Below are positions 36,494-44,871 of a stretch of 64,000 nt of DNA, piece after piece. Source of the stretch: Clostridium sp. D53t1_180928_C8 (GTDB taxonomy: Bacteria; Bacillota; Clostridia; Clostridiales; Clostridiaceae). Position 1 is the first letter of the stretch; each line of letters begins with the position of its first letter. A model generated the notes under the pieces. That model saw only the letters and a program-made list of their open reading frames with translations, had not been told where the DNA came from and did no database searches. The position numbers and the translations under genes were made by a program. The DNA lies in the NCBI RefSeq assembly GCF_015667795.1, contig NZ_JADPEL010000008.1, forward strand, positions 1 through 64,000, written 5' to 3'.

Positions 36494-37051
36494 CTAAACT
36501 CTTTCCATGTATTCCCCAGTTCTAGTGTCTACTCTTATAGTATCACCTTCGTTAACGAACATTGGTACATTAACAACTGCTCCAGTTTCTAATGTAGCTG
36601 GTTTCATAGCGTTTGTAGCTGTGTTACCTTTTATTCCTGGGTCAGCTTGAGTTATTAATAATTCAACAAAGTTTGGTGCTTCAACTGAGAATGCATCACC
36701 TTTGTAGAATTTGATTACTGCAAACATATTTTCTTTGATGAACTTTATAGCATCTTCAACTTTTTCATAGTTTAATGGAATTTGCTCATAAGTTTCTTGA
36801 TCCATGAAGTAGTATAACTCTCCATCAGAATAAAGATATTGCATTTCTTTTCTTTCGATTACTGCTTCTTGTAATTTTGTAGTTGGGTTGAAAGTAGTAT
36901 CTGTAACCCCACCTGAAATAACGTTTCTTAACTTAGTTCTAACGAAAGCAGCTCCTTTACCTGGTTTAACGTGTAAAAAGTCTATTACTGTAAACACTTG
37001 TCCTTCATGCTCAAAAGTAGTACCTTTTCTTAAATCACCTGCTGATATCAT
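36494..37051 (-). CDS. efp: Elongation factor P
   Basis: 185 residues in three beta-barrel domains. Relieves ribosome stalling at polyproline. The N-terminal [12 protein letters not shown], the loop [11 protein letters not shown] with Lys near position 32 (the site modified in many bacteria), and the C-terminal [10 protein letters not shown] are present. The start is ATG 37051, eight bases after GGAGGG; an ATG-less extension to 37072 has no ribosome site. Own sigma-A promoter and terminator. Confidence 0.96.
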   Translation of the reverse strand: MISAGDLRKGTTFEHEGQVFTVIDFLHVKPGKGAAFVRTKLRNVISGGVTDTTFNPTTKLQEAVIERKEMQYLYSDGELYYFMDQETYEQIPLNYEKVEDAIKFIKENMFAVIKFYKGDAFSVEAPNFVELLITQADPGIKGNTATNAMKPATLETGAVVNVPMFVNEGDTIRVDTRTGEYMERV

Positions 37052-37119
37052 AAAAAATTCCCTCCAAATCAATTGAATTCATAGTTATTATGACCTTTAT
37101 TTTTAACAAATAATCATAA

Positions 37120-37148
37120 TTATATATGTCGTTTAGTGACACAACAAA
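37120..37148 (-). promoter_or_regulatory. Sigma-A promoter of efp
   Basis: TTGTTG (37148-37143), 17 bases, TATAAT (37125-37120) on the minus strand. It implies a leader of about 60 bases and makes efp independent of the pilus-like operon upstream. Confidence 0.65.
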
Positions 37149-37215
37149 AATATTCTATCAAAATTACTAAAGAAATGCAATTATTTCATCAAGAACATGA
37201 AAATTTTTAATAAAA

Positions 37216-37587
37216 TTAACTATATAACTCCAATATTACTGTTAAAATATTATCTTTTCCACTAATATCATAATTGTATATTTCAAATTTTTCCAAATTA
37301 TTCATTAATTCTTCTATTTTTTCATTCTTCCCATTTATCATTATTTTAACAGACCATTTTTCACCTAAATCTTCTACTTCTAATATTTCAATATCTTCAT
37401 CTATATTTATGTTATTATTTATCTCATTAAACGTTAATTTTCCCGAACTAACACACTTTACTGTTTCTATATTTTCTACTTTATTCTCTGTATTAAAATA
37501 ATAAAACATAATTCCAATTTGAATAATAGTTATAACAACTAATATTTGTTGTTTGTACTGACTTAAATCTATATTTAATCTATTCAT
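37216..37587 (-). CDS. PilO-position protein of the pilus-like operon
   Basis: 123 residues: a short cytoplasmic start, one membrane helix (about 14-30), and an outer domain with alternating strands. Its place after a PilN-like gene and its layout point to a PilO/GspM role, an inner-membrane platform protein. Sequence identity to the family cannot be claimed by eye. Overlaps the preceding gene by 8 bp. Last gene of the operon; no clear terminator was found before efp. Confidence 0.55.
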   Translation of the reverse strand: MNRLNIDLSQYKQQILVVITIIQIGIMFYYFNTENKVENIETVKCVSSGKLTFNEINNNINIDEDIEILEVEDLGEKWSVKIMINGKNEKIEELMNNLEKFEIYNYDISGKDNILTVILELYS

Positions 37588-37972
37588 ATGATATGTTCAC
37601 TACCCTTTTATCATCATAATTAGTAACCTTTTTAATTTTTGCACCTAACTTTTCTATTTCTTTAATATTTTTATCTTTTTCATATGTTATTTCAGCAGTA
37701 TTATTTAAAACTCTAAAATTAATGCTATCTTCATCATATAAACTTATCCATTTTAATATTTCTTCTTTTTCAATATAATTTTTATTAGCCTCTGGAATAT
37801 ATTCTTTTTCATCTCTTTGTTTATATATACTTTCAAGATTAAAAAGCAATAAAATTATATTTAATAACATTAATAACTTATATCCCTTTTTATTTTCTTC
37901 ACTTTCTTTAGATTGTATTTTTTCAACAAACTCTTTAGGAATAAAATCTCTATACTTTAAATACTTTTTCAT
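37580..37972 (-). CDS. PilN-like platform protein
   Basis: 130 residues. Begins RDFIPKEF, like the INLLP-type start of PilN proteins which binds PilM, then one membrane helix (about 30-47) and a small outer alpha/beta domain. Overlaps the upstream gene by 23 bp and the downstream gene by 8 bp. Confidence 0.6.
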   Translation of the reverse strand: MKKYLKYRDFIPKEFVEKIQSKESEENKKGYKLLMLLNIILLLFNLESIYKQRDEKEYIPEANKNYIEKEEILKWISLYDEDSINFRVLNNTAEITYEKDKNIKEIEKLGAKIKKVTNYDDKRVVNISYE

Positions 37973-38582
37973 TTATTATTTCTCCTATGTCAAAGGATAT
38001 AATATGTAGTCTATCTCTTAGCTCTTCCGGAATAATATTTTCATCTTTTTTACTGGTAATTAAAATATCTCCCTTTTTAATATTGCTTAATTCATTATAG
38101 AAATTAAAATCAACCTTATTTTTTATTAGACTTTTAACGATAAAATTTTTTTCTACATTTATTAAATATATAAGTTCCCTTAACTCAATTATTATAATGT
38201 AATCTTTTATCTTTTTTATTTTGGCTTCTACTATGCTCTTAATATAAAATTGAATTGGTTTTACTTTAATAACTTTTGCTTCAATAATTAGATTTTTTAC
38301 TTTTCTTCCATTACCCATTGAATACAAATATAATTTTTTTCTTTTTTTGTCATGTTCATAATGAATTAAAATATCATTCTCATCACCATATTCCTCTTTT
38401 ACTATTTTACCAACAATAGACTCCTTAACTTTCCTTATATTTTCGAACTCTTTAATTAATATATTTTCTTCAAAAATAAATAAATCAATTTCTTTTTTCA
38501 CAACATTTTTAATTGTAATTTCATCATATAGTTTATTTTTAAATATAAAATCATCCTTAGTAGAAACTATAATATCTTTCAT
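37950..38582 (-). CDS. Divergent PilM-position protein
   Basis: 210 residues, Lys/Ile/Glu-rich, no membrane helix. It takes the place of PilM/GspL between prepilins and PilN, but I do not see the actin-like nucleotide motifs expected for PilM. It could be a strongly reduced GspL-type cytoplasmic domain or an unrelated protein. Start ATG at 38582 without a strong ribosome site; overlaps the PilN-like gene. Confidence 0.5.
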   Translation of the reverse strand: MKDIIVSTKDDFIFKNKLYDEITIKNVVKKEIDLFIFEENILIKEFENIRKVKESIVGKIVKEEYGDENDILIHYEHDKKRKKLYLYSMGNGRKVKNLIIEAKVIKVKPIQFYIKSIVEAKIKKIKDYIIIIELRELIYLINVEKNFIVKSLIKNKVDFNFYNELSNIKKGDILITSKKDENIIPEELRDRLHIISFDIGEIINEKVFKV

Positions 38583-38595
38583 ATTATTCTCCTTA

Positions 38596-39039
38596 CTATA
38601 CCATATAAAATATTTTATATAACTTAGGCCTAAAAATAATTTCTACCTCTTCCTTATCATTTTTAATAAATAAAATATCAATCTCTCTTATACTCTCTAC
38701 TTTACCAGTAAATCTCTCTTTTAAATAAAGTTTTCCTTCTTCTATAATAAACCTAAAATTTTCATTTTTACTAAAAACATATTCATAGTTAATATTTAAG
38801 TCTTCCTTATATCCATATATAAAACCCTCTACTTCTTCATTATTCCCTATTAAACTTACTACCTCATTTAATAAACCATACTCTAAATCATTTACATAAA
38901 AAATATCTTCTTTTATTTCATAAAGATCGTACTTACTTAAATTAGATATTATAATCTTAGAATTATAAATTATTAATATAGTTAAAATATTTAATAATAT
39001 TAATACCTCTAGCATTATTACACCTTGCTTCTTTCTCAT
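38596..39039 (-). CDS. Prepilin-like protein with atypical leader
   Basis: About 147 residues. Leader RKKQG then VIMLE and a hydrophobic helix: Gly at -1 and Glu at +5 are kept, but the residue at +1 is Val rather than Phe/Met/Tyr. Probably a minor pseudopilin. The start is ATG 39039, eight bases after AAGAGGA. It overlaps the preceding prepilin gene by 4 bp. Confidence 0.7.
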   Translation of the reverse strand: MRKKQGVIMLEVLILLNILTILIIYNSKIIISNLSKYDLYEIKEDIFYVNDLEYGLLNEVVSLIGNNEEVEGFIYGYKEDLNINYEYVFSKNENFRFIIEEGKLYLKERFTGKVESIREIDILFIKNDKEEVEIIFRPKLYKIFYMV

Positions 39040-39527
39040 ATACACCGTCCTCTTGATTTAGATGATGTATTTTCTATATAATAGTAAATCAAATTTTTCT
39101 TACGTATAACCTGAAAATTTTTAATCTTATCTAATAGTGTATTATCTCCAACAGAAACTATTTCTCCATTATAATTTAAAGTTCTAACAACAATTCTCTC
39201 ATCTTTTAAGTAAATTATTTTAATAGAAATTTCTCCATTTATATCTTTGAAAGTTACTACTATATTATCTGACTTAATATCATTAGTTAATTTATCTGTA
39301 AACACCTTATTTTCTTCCATAGAAACTATTCCATTGCTATTGCATATAGTATCTATATTTAGTAATGCATTATCAAACTTATCTTCACTGTAACACATAT
39401 TAATATTAATAAAATAATCTTTTATAGTTTCATAAGAAAGGGTTAATGTTACTCCTCCTAATAAAAGCACTATTGCTAAAATTATAACTACTTCAATCAA
39501 TGTATATCCCTTTTTATATTTACTCAT
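39036..39527 (-). CDS. Prepilin-like protein
   Basis: 163 residues with a class III leader: SKYKKG then YTLIE and a helix of about 18 hydrophobic residues, so cleavage after Gly7 and N-methylation by a prepilin peptidase are expected. The C-terminal part is a short beta-rich domain. Start ATG at 39527, overlapping the upstream gene by 8 bp. Confidence 0.78.
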   Translation of the reverse strand: MSKYKKGYTLIEVVIILAIVLLLGGVTLTLSYETIKDYFININMCYSEDKFDNALLNIDTICNSNGIVSMEENKVFTDKLTNDIKSDNIVVTFKDINGEISIKIIYLKDERIVVRTLNYNGEIVSVGDNTLLDKIKNFQVIRKKNLIYYYIENTSSKSRGRCI

Positions 39528-39948
39528 AGTAATCCATCCACCTATATTTACTAAACCTTCTATCTAAACTATCATCTTTAGTATCTAAGATAAGTTCTAT
39601 TTTAATATCTATTTTATTGGGATCTTCTGTTGAAATTGCTTTAATTATTATTTCATCACCTTTTGGCATTTCTCCTAAATCCCATCTTGATAAATCAAAT
39701 ATAAAGTCATCATAAACTTCTAATCTTAAATCTGAAGTATTTGTTAAAGCTAATATATCTTCCATTGTCATATTATATTTTACTTCTTGCATTATACAAT
39801 AAATAATTCTATTTCCTTCTTCTATTTCCTTACGTCTAAAAGAGCTTTTTATATTTTCACCTATCAATAATGCCACTATTAAAAACATTGATAAAATAAT
39901 ATTAACTCCTACTATAGTTTCTATAAAAATACTTCCTTTCTTTTTCAC
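39520..39948 (-). CDS. Prepilin-like protein with Ser at +1
   Basis: 142 residues. KKKG then SIFIE and a hydrophobic helix: Gly -1 and Glu +5 are present, but Ser at +1 is unusual. GTG start at 39948; a GGAG lies fourteen bases upstream inside the end of the previous gene, so coupling is likely. Resembles GspI/ComGE-type minor pilins in size. Confidence 0.68.
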   Translation of the reverse strand: MKKKGSIFIETIVGVNIILSMFLIVALLIGENIKSSFRRKEIEEGNRIIYCIMQEVKYNMTMEDILALTNTSDLRLEVYDDFIFDLSRWDLGEMPKGDEIIIKAISTEDPNKIDIKIELILDTKDDSLDRRFSKYRWMDYYE

Positions 39949-39957
39949 TTTTATACT

Positions 39958-40395
39958 TTATTCTCCTTCATAAGCATTAACTGTATCTATTCCAGTAGCA
40001 ATTGTAACCCTATATACATTTCCATCTTTATCTATTATTCTTATAGTATCTGATTTTATATGCCCTAATTTATTTATATCTAAGCGATTATTGCTAGTAA
40101 ATTTAAACCCATCTTGTAATGATATACTCTTTACTACAGTACCCTTTTCTGATGTATCTTTAAAAATTATTTTTCCTTCATTATTATTAATTTCAATTTC
40201 TCCATAACTTTCATTATGTTTACAATAATACTTACTATAACTAATTAAATTGCTTATCTCTGTCATAATCCCCTTTCCTTTAATCCTACTTGTAATATCT
40301 TTATAAGATTTAGCTATATTCAATGTTGGCAGAATTAATATTGTAATTATTGCTAATACCAAAATAACCTCTATCAATGTATATCCTTTTTTCAC
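39958..40395 (-). CDS. Prepilin-like protein (probable major pseudopilin)
   Basis: 145 residues. KKG then YTLIE and a hydrophobic helix, the most canonical leader of the four, and first in order after PilC, as for a GspG/H or ComGC-type subunit. GTG start at 40395, five bases after AAGGAG. Confidence 0.78.
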   Translation of the reverse strand: MKKGYTLIEVILVLAIITILILPTLNIAKSYKDITSRIKGKGIMTEISNLISYSKYYCKHNESYGEIEINNNEGKIIFKDTSEKGTVVKSISLQDGFKFTSNNRLDINKLGHIKSDTIRIIDKDGNVYRVTIATGIDTVNAYEGE

Positions 40396-40404
40396 TTTTA
40401 CTCC

Positions 40405-41430
40405 TTATATCAAAACAATATCTAAAAGTGGCATTATAAATTTAATAATAAAGCTTACAATTATTATGCCTATAAACAATATCAAAAAAGGTTGTATTAA
40501 TTGTGTTAACTTATTTATTTTAGTAGTTAAAATTTTAAAAACCTCTTCCTCTAATAACTTAAATCTTTTATCTAATGAACCACTCTCTTCTCCTAATTTT
40601 ATATGAGCTAATGTATATTTAGAAAACATTTGTGTTTCAATCATTGATTGTGATAACATTTTCCCTATTGTAATATCATTATTTATTTTTTTAATATTTC
40701 TATTTATGGTTTTTCCAAGCTCACTTTCACAACAGTACTGTAACCCTATTGCAATATTAATTCCACTATTAATCACTACTGACATTAGAACAATAGCTAT
40801 ATATTCATTAACTAATTTATATATAGGTATTCTTTCAATTAACACTCTAAAATATTGCTTTAAAAAGTTTTTAGCAATAAAATAAGGAATTATTATACTT
40901 ATAATAGTTAATTGAGTAATTACTAATATGGGATTATTAAAAAACTTATCTTTAAATAATATTATATTAGAATATTGAATTGGCACTTCTTTACCCATTG
41001 ATTCATATATATTACTCATATTAGGAATAAAGAAAAATAAAACAAAAAGTCCTAAAAGTCCTAGTGCTCCTAATAAAATCATAGGATATGTTAATGCTCC
41101 TATAATTGCTTTCTTTACATAAAATATTTTACTGTAAAATAGCTCTAACCCTTTTAATACATAAACTATCTTCCCTGTTCTTTCACCTATATCTACCATA
41201 GAGTTAAAAAAACTTGGAATAAGGTATCCTCCTTTTTTAAATCCCTCATATAAGCTTGCACCTTCTCGAATATCCTTTTCCATAATTTTTAGTAATTGTT
41301 TATATTCTTTCTTTAAAGGCAACTCATCTATCAAAGTTAATATATTTAATAAAGAAATACCTTCATCATATAGATTACCTATATTTCCTGCTATAAGAGC
41401 TAAATCTCTATAACTATGTTTCTTTTTCAT
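40405..41430 (-). CDS. pilC: PilC/GspF-type inner-membrane platform protein
   Basis: 341 residues with two type II secretion F domains (about 10-130 and 210-330) and three membrane helices (about 110-135, 160-180 and 310-335). The family motif FPNMSN-like loop and the repeated GERTGK / GEESGS segments are visible. It anchors pilus assembly together with the ATPase. Start ATG at 41430, overlapping pilB by 17 bp. Confidence 0.9.
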   Translation of the reverse strand: MKKKHSYRDLALIAGNIGNLYDEGISLLNILTLIDELPLKKEYKQLLKIMEKDIREGASLYEGFKKGGYLIPSFFNSMVDIGERTGKIVYVLKGLELFYSKIFYVKKAIIGALTYPMILLGALGLLGLFVLFFFIPNMSNIYESMGKEVPIQYSNIILFKDKFFNNPILVITQLTIISIIIPYFIAKNFLKQYFRVLIERIPIYKLVNEYIAIVLMSVVINSGINIAIGLQYCCESELGKTINRNIKKINNDITIGKMLSQSMIETQMFSKYTLAHIKLGEESGSLDKRFKLLEEEVFKILTTKINKLTQLIQPFLILFIGIIIVSFIIKFIMPLLDIVLI

Positions 41431-42826
41431 AATTAATATTAATTCCCTCCATTTCTATAAAACTTTCATAATCCTCTAGAGATATATCTCCCGTCTTTAA
41501 TAAATCGTTCAAATTATCTATCATTTCAACATTTGATAATATATGAGTATCATTATAAATATTTTTAATATTATTTTTCATTTCATTATCAATTATATGT
41601 ATAGCAACTACTAGCGCTCTTCCTTTATATCCAGTATAATTACATTCTCTACAACCACCCCTTTTAAAAGCACTTATATTTTCTTTACAAATAATTCTTT
41701 CTCCTATTTTACTCTTACACTTTTTACATAATAATCTAATAAGTCTCTGTGATATTATTCCAACTAGAGAGTCTCTTATTAAGTACTTCTCCACCCCCAT
41801 GTCTTCTAATCTAAAATACACCTCTCTTGGATCACGAGTATGAATAGTGGAATAAACCTTATGACCTGTTAACGATGCCCTTACTGCCATTTCTGCGGTT
41901 TCTTCATCCCTAATTTCTCCTAACATCACAATATCAGGATCTTGCCTTAATAAACTTCTGAGGCCCTCTGCAAAACCAATATTTAATGTTTTATTTAAAT
42001 TCATTTGATTTATACCTGGTATTACTGCTTCAATTGGATCTTCTAAGCTAGATATATTTACTTCATCTTTGTTTAGTTCCTGAAGCATACAATAAAGTGT
42101 TGTAGATTTACCTGAACCAGTTGGTCCATTTACTATAGTTAATCCAGTATTAACTTTCATGATATATTTTAGTTTCTTTTTTTGCTTATCTGTTAAGTTT
42201 AATTTATCTATGGAATAATCAAACACATTTCCATATAACACTCTTATAACTATCTTTTCCCCATAGACAATTGGTATTATCGATACTCTTAAATCATAAT
42301 CCTTATCCTCATATCTAAATGTTATTTTCCCATCCTGTGGTTTTCTCTTTTCTGTTATATCTAAGTTAGAACTTATTTTTATTTTAGATAAAATAGATAT
42401 ATACTCCTTATTTTCAAATATAAACATACTTCTTAATAATCCATCAACCCTAAATCTAACTAGTATAGAATCTTTATAAGGCTCAAAGTGTATATCTGAA
42501 GCTTTTAGCTCTATAGCTTTCTTAAAAACTTCATAATCAGCATCTTTCTTATACCCTAAATATGATATTTTAACTAAATATTCTAGTTCCTCCTCGCTTA
42601 TAGTTACTATTTCAACTTTCTTTCTAAATATAAACTCAAATTCATCTATTATCTCCTTACTATATTTACTTGCATAAATATAAACTTTTAACTTATCCTC
42701 TTTAAAAGGAAATGATTTTATCTTTTTTGCTTTTTGTTCACTTATCTTTCGCACAACCGCAATATCCATATTTTTAATTAATTCAGTTTTTATCACCTTT
42801 AAATCACCATTAATAAAACTTTCCAT
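41414..42826 (-). CDS. pilB: PilB/GspE-type assembly ATPase
   Basis: 470 residues. An N-terminal domain (1-110), then the secretion ATPase core with Walker A GPTGSGKST (near 235), Asp box, Walker B LGEIRDEETA, the His box (TGHKVYSTIHT) and a tetracysteine zinc site (CKKC then two later Cys in CRECNYTG). Powers pseudopilus extension. Start ATG at 42826 with a weak AAAGGCG site. First gene of the operon; no retraction ATPase PilT or prepilin peptidase is in the window. Confidence 0.93.
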   Translation of the reverse strand: MESFINGDLKVIKTELIKNMDIAVVRKISEQKAKKIKSFPFKEDKLKVYIYASKYSKEIIDEFEFIFRKKVEIVTISEEELEYLVKISYLGYKKDADYEVFKKAIELKASDIHFEPYKDSILVRFRVDGLLRSMFIFENKEYISILSKIKISSNLDITEKRKPQDGKITFRYEDKDYDLRVSIIPIVYGEKIVIRVLYGNVFDYSIDKLNLTDKQKKKLKYIMKVNTGLTIVNGPTGSGKSTTLYCMLQELNKDEVNISSLEDPIEAVIPGINQMNLNKTLNIGFAEGLRSLLRQDPDIVMLGEIRDEETAEMAVRASLTGHKVYSTIHTRDPREVYFRLEDMGVEKYLIRDSLVGIISQRLIRLLCKKCKSKIGERIICKENISAFKRGGCRECNYTGYKGRALVVAIHIIDNEMKNNIKNIYNDTHILSNVEMIDNLNDLLKTGDISLEDYESFIEMEGININYEKET

Positions 42827-42860
42827 CGCCTTTGCTTTTATACGTTTTTTTATTTTACTT

Positions 42861-42894
42861 CCTTAACTTTTGTAACTTTTAACAAAATTCAAGG
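42861..42894. promoter_or_regulatory. 34-bp imperfect palindrome upstream of pilB
   Basis: Arms of 13 bp with two mismatches (CCTTaAcTTTTGT and its complement) around an 8-base centre, starting 35 bp before the pilB ATG. It could be an operator for the pilus-like operon. A smaller hairpin (42888-42893 with 42902-42907) overlaps its edge. Confidence 0.4.
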
Positions 42895-42916
42895 AATTTT
42901 TCTTGAAAATAAAAAA

Positions 42917-42943
42917 AGAACTTAGAAATTCTTCTAAATTCTT
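42917..42943 (-). terminator. Terminator of the dapF-lipoprotein transcript
   Basis: Stem of about 12 bp with one mismatch (42917-42928 with 42932-42943), followed on the minus strand by seven T. Adjacent to the lipoprotein stop codon. Confidence 0.78.
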
Positions 42944-42944
42944 C

Positions 42945-43940
42945 TTAATTAATATTTATAAAATTACAACTTTTTATAGTATCAGAAACCAAAATCACAC
43001 TGCCATCTGAATATTTATATAAATGTTCTGGCTGTCCCTTTGAAGTACTTCCAATAAATAATATTTCTCCAGATTCATTAACTGATAATCCTTTTTCTGA
43101 ATAAATGATACTTGGAAAGTCAAATAATAGTCTTTTTATTTCACCATTATTAAGCTCATAAATGGAATAACTATTATTCTTTACTCTTCCTAATAAATAT
43201 AACTTACCATCGACAGATTCTATATCATTTATATCAATTACTTCCTTTGAAATTTCTTTTACAGTTCCATTTATATTAATTATATTAAGAACTGTATCTT
43301 CTCCATAATGTTCTTCAACTAAAGCTAATCCATCATCTATATGTTTTAAAAATTTAACGTATCCGTTGTTTATTCTATAAAGATTTTCTTCACTATTTGT
43401 TTTTACATCATAAGTAAAAATACCATTAATTTTTTTATCAGTATCAACTCCATAATAGGCTAATTTTTCATCTGTTATCCAATCTATAAACTGTCCAGAA
43501 ATTACAGCCTTATTATCTAAAAGTATCTCTTTATTATTTTTTAAATCCATAACTGCCGGTTCTAAATATTCATCATTTATAAAATAAAAAACATAATTTC
43601 CTTCTGGTGAAATTTTCAAACTTGATATTTTATTATGATCTATCTTTATATCACTAGAGTTATAATGTATATAAAAACTATTATCCTTATAAAAAGTATA
43701 TGTATTAGATTCTATATTATAGTTATTTATTACTTTATCTTCTGTATTTACCTCTTCATAACTATTTTCAGAGTTAAAATTGAAGGTTTCATAATCGGTG
43801 CTTTCATCCACAAACGCACCTTTATTTAAGTTTATTTTACTTTCTTCTTCTATGCTTTTTTTACTGCAGCCTAGAAAAAATACAGTAGTAATCATAAGCT
43901 GAATTACAATCATTCTTCTTTTAAATTTTCTTTTCGCCAT
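42945..43940 (-). CDS. Lipoprotein, probable beta-propeller
   Basis: 331 residues. Basic N-terminus, hydrophobic core and FFLGC lipobox (Cys at 25). The rest has repeated strand-rich units such as SPEGNYVFYF, YDVKTN and NESGEILFIG, which suggest a WD40/TolB-like propeller. Function unknown. Start ATG at 43940; it follows dapF by 19 bp, so co-transcription is likely. Confidence 0.75.
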   Translation of the reverse strand: MAKRKFKRRMIVIQLMITTVFFLGCSKKSIEEESKINLNKGAFVDESTDYETFNFNSENSYEEVNTEDKVINNYNIESNTYTFYKDNSFYIHYNSSDIKIDHNKISSLKISPEGNYVFYFINDEYLEPAVMDLKNNKEILLDNKAVISGQFIDWITDEKLAYYGVDTDKKINGIFTYDVKTNSEENLYRINNGYVKFLKHIDDGLALVEEHYGEDTVLNIININGTVKEISKEVIDINDIESVDGKLYLLGRVKNNSYSIYELNNGEIKRLLFDFPSIIYSEKGLSVNESGEILFIGSTSKGQPEHLYKYSDGSVILVSDTIKSCNFININ

Positions 43941-43959
43941 TTACTCTTTTCCTTCTTTT

Positions 43960-44781
43960 TTAGTACGCTTCACCACTACAAATAAACTCTGCATCTCCAA
44001 TCATATAAATTGAAGTACCCTCTATCTCTATTCTTAATTTTCCTCCTGGAACTGTGACATTAACTTTATCCTTTGTTAACTTCAGTTTATTGCATATTAC
44101 AACTGATGCTGAACATCCTGTTCCACATGAATAAGTTGCTCCTGCTCCCCTTTCCCATGTTCTAACTAAAATATTTTCATCATCAATTACTTTAACAAAA
44201 TTAACATTAGTACCTTCTTCAAAAAGTTCATATTTCTCTATATATTTACCTTCAGTAACATCATAGTTATCATCATCCACAAAAATAATAGTATGAGGAA
44301 CTCCTACTAATATAGACGAAGCCTTATAATTTTTTCCATTAACAATAATTTCTTCATCTATTAGTTTATCTTTATTTTTTAAAGGTATCAATGCCCCATC
44401 AAAAGATATTTCACCCATATATACTTTTACTGTTTCTACTTTTTTATTATTACTTACTTTAAGTTCTAATTTTTTAACTCCATCTCCAGTTTCTACAGTA
44501 ATTATTTCTTTATTTATAATATTATTTTCAAAAACATATTTTCCAAAACATCTAATGGCATTTCCACACATATTAGCTCCAGATCCATCACTATTTACTA
44601 TAACCATTTTTACATCAGCTACATCTGATTTTCTAACTAATACTATCCCATCTGCTCCAATACCAAATCTTCTATGACAAAGCTTTTTAGCTAAATTACT
44701 TTCTTGTCCAACATATTTATTATCTAAATCTAATAAAAAAATAAAATCATTCCCTGTACCATGCATTTTTATAAATTCCAT
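43960..44781 (-). CDS. dapF: Diaminopimelate epimerase
   Basis: Converts LL- to meso-diaminopimelate for lysine and peptidoglycan. About 273 residues with both active-site Cys: MCGNAIRCFGKY and YSCGTGCSAS, plus the MHGTGNDF start. The start is ATG 44781, six bases after GGAGGAG; the ATG at 44796 has no ribosome site. Divergent from rqcH. Confidence 0.95.
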   Translation of the reverse strand: MEFIKMHGTGNDFIFLLDLDNKYVGQESNLAKKLCHRRFGIGADGIVLVRKSDVADVKMVIVNSDGSGANMCGNAIRCFGKYVFENNIINKEIITVETGDGVKKLELKVSNNKKVETVKVYMGEISFDGALIPLKNKDKLIDEEIIVNGKNYKASSILVGVPHTIIFVDDDNYDVTEGKYIEKYELFEEGTNVNFVKVIDDENILVRTWERGAGATYSCGTGCSASVVICNKLKLTKDKVNVTVPGGKLRIEIEGTSIYMIGDAEFICSGEAY

Positions 44782-44871
44782 AATTTTCTCCTCCATAATT
44801 ACAACCGTTTTACTAATACATAAATTAATGATATACTTACTTTAATTAATACTAAAGAAAGGATGACATTT

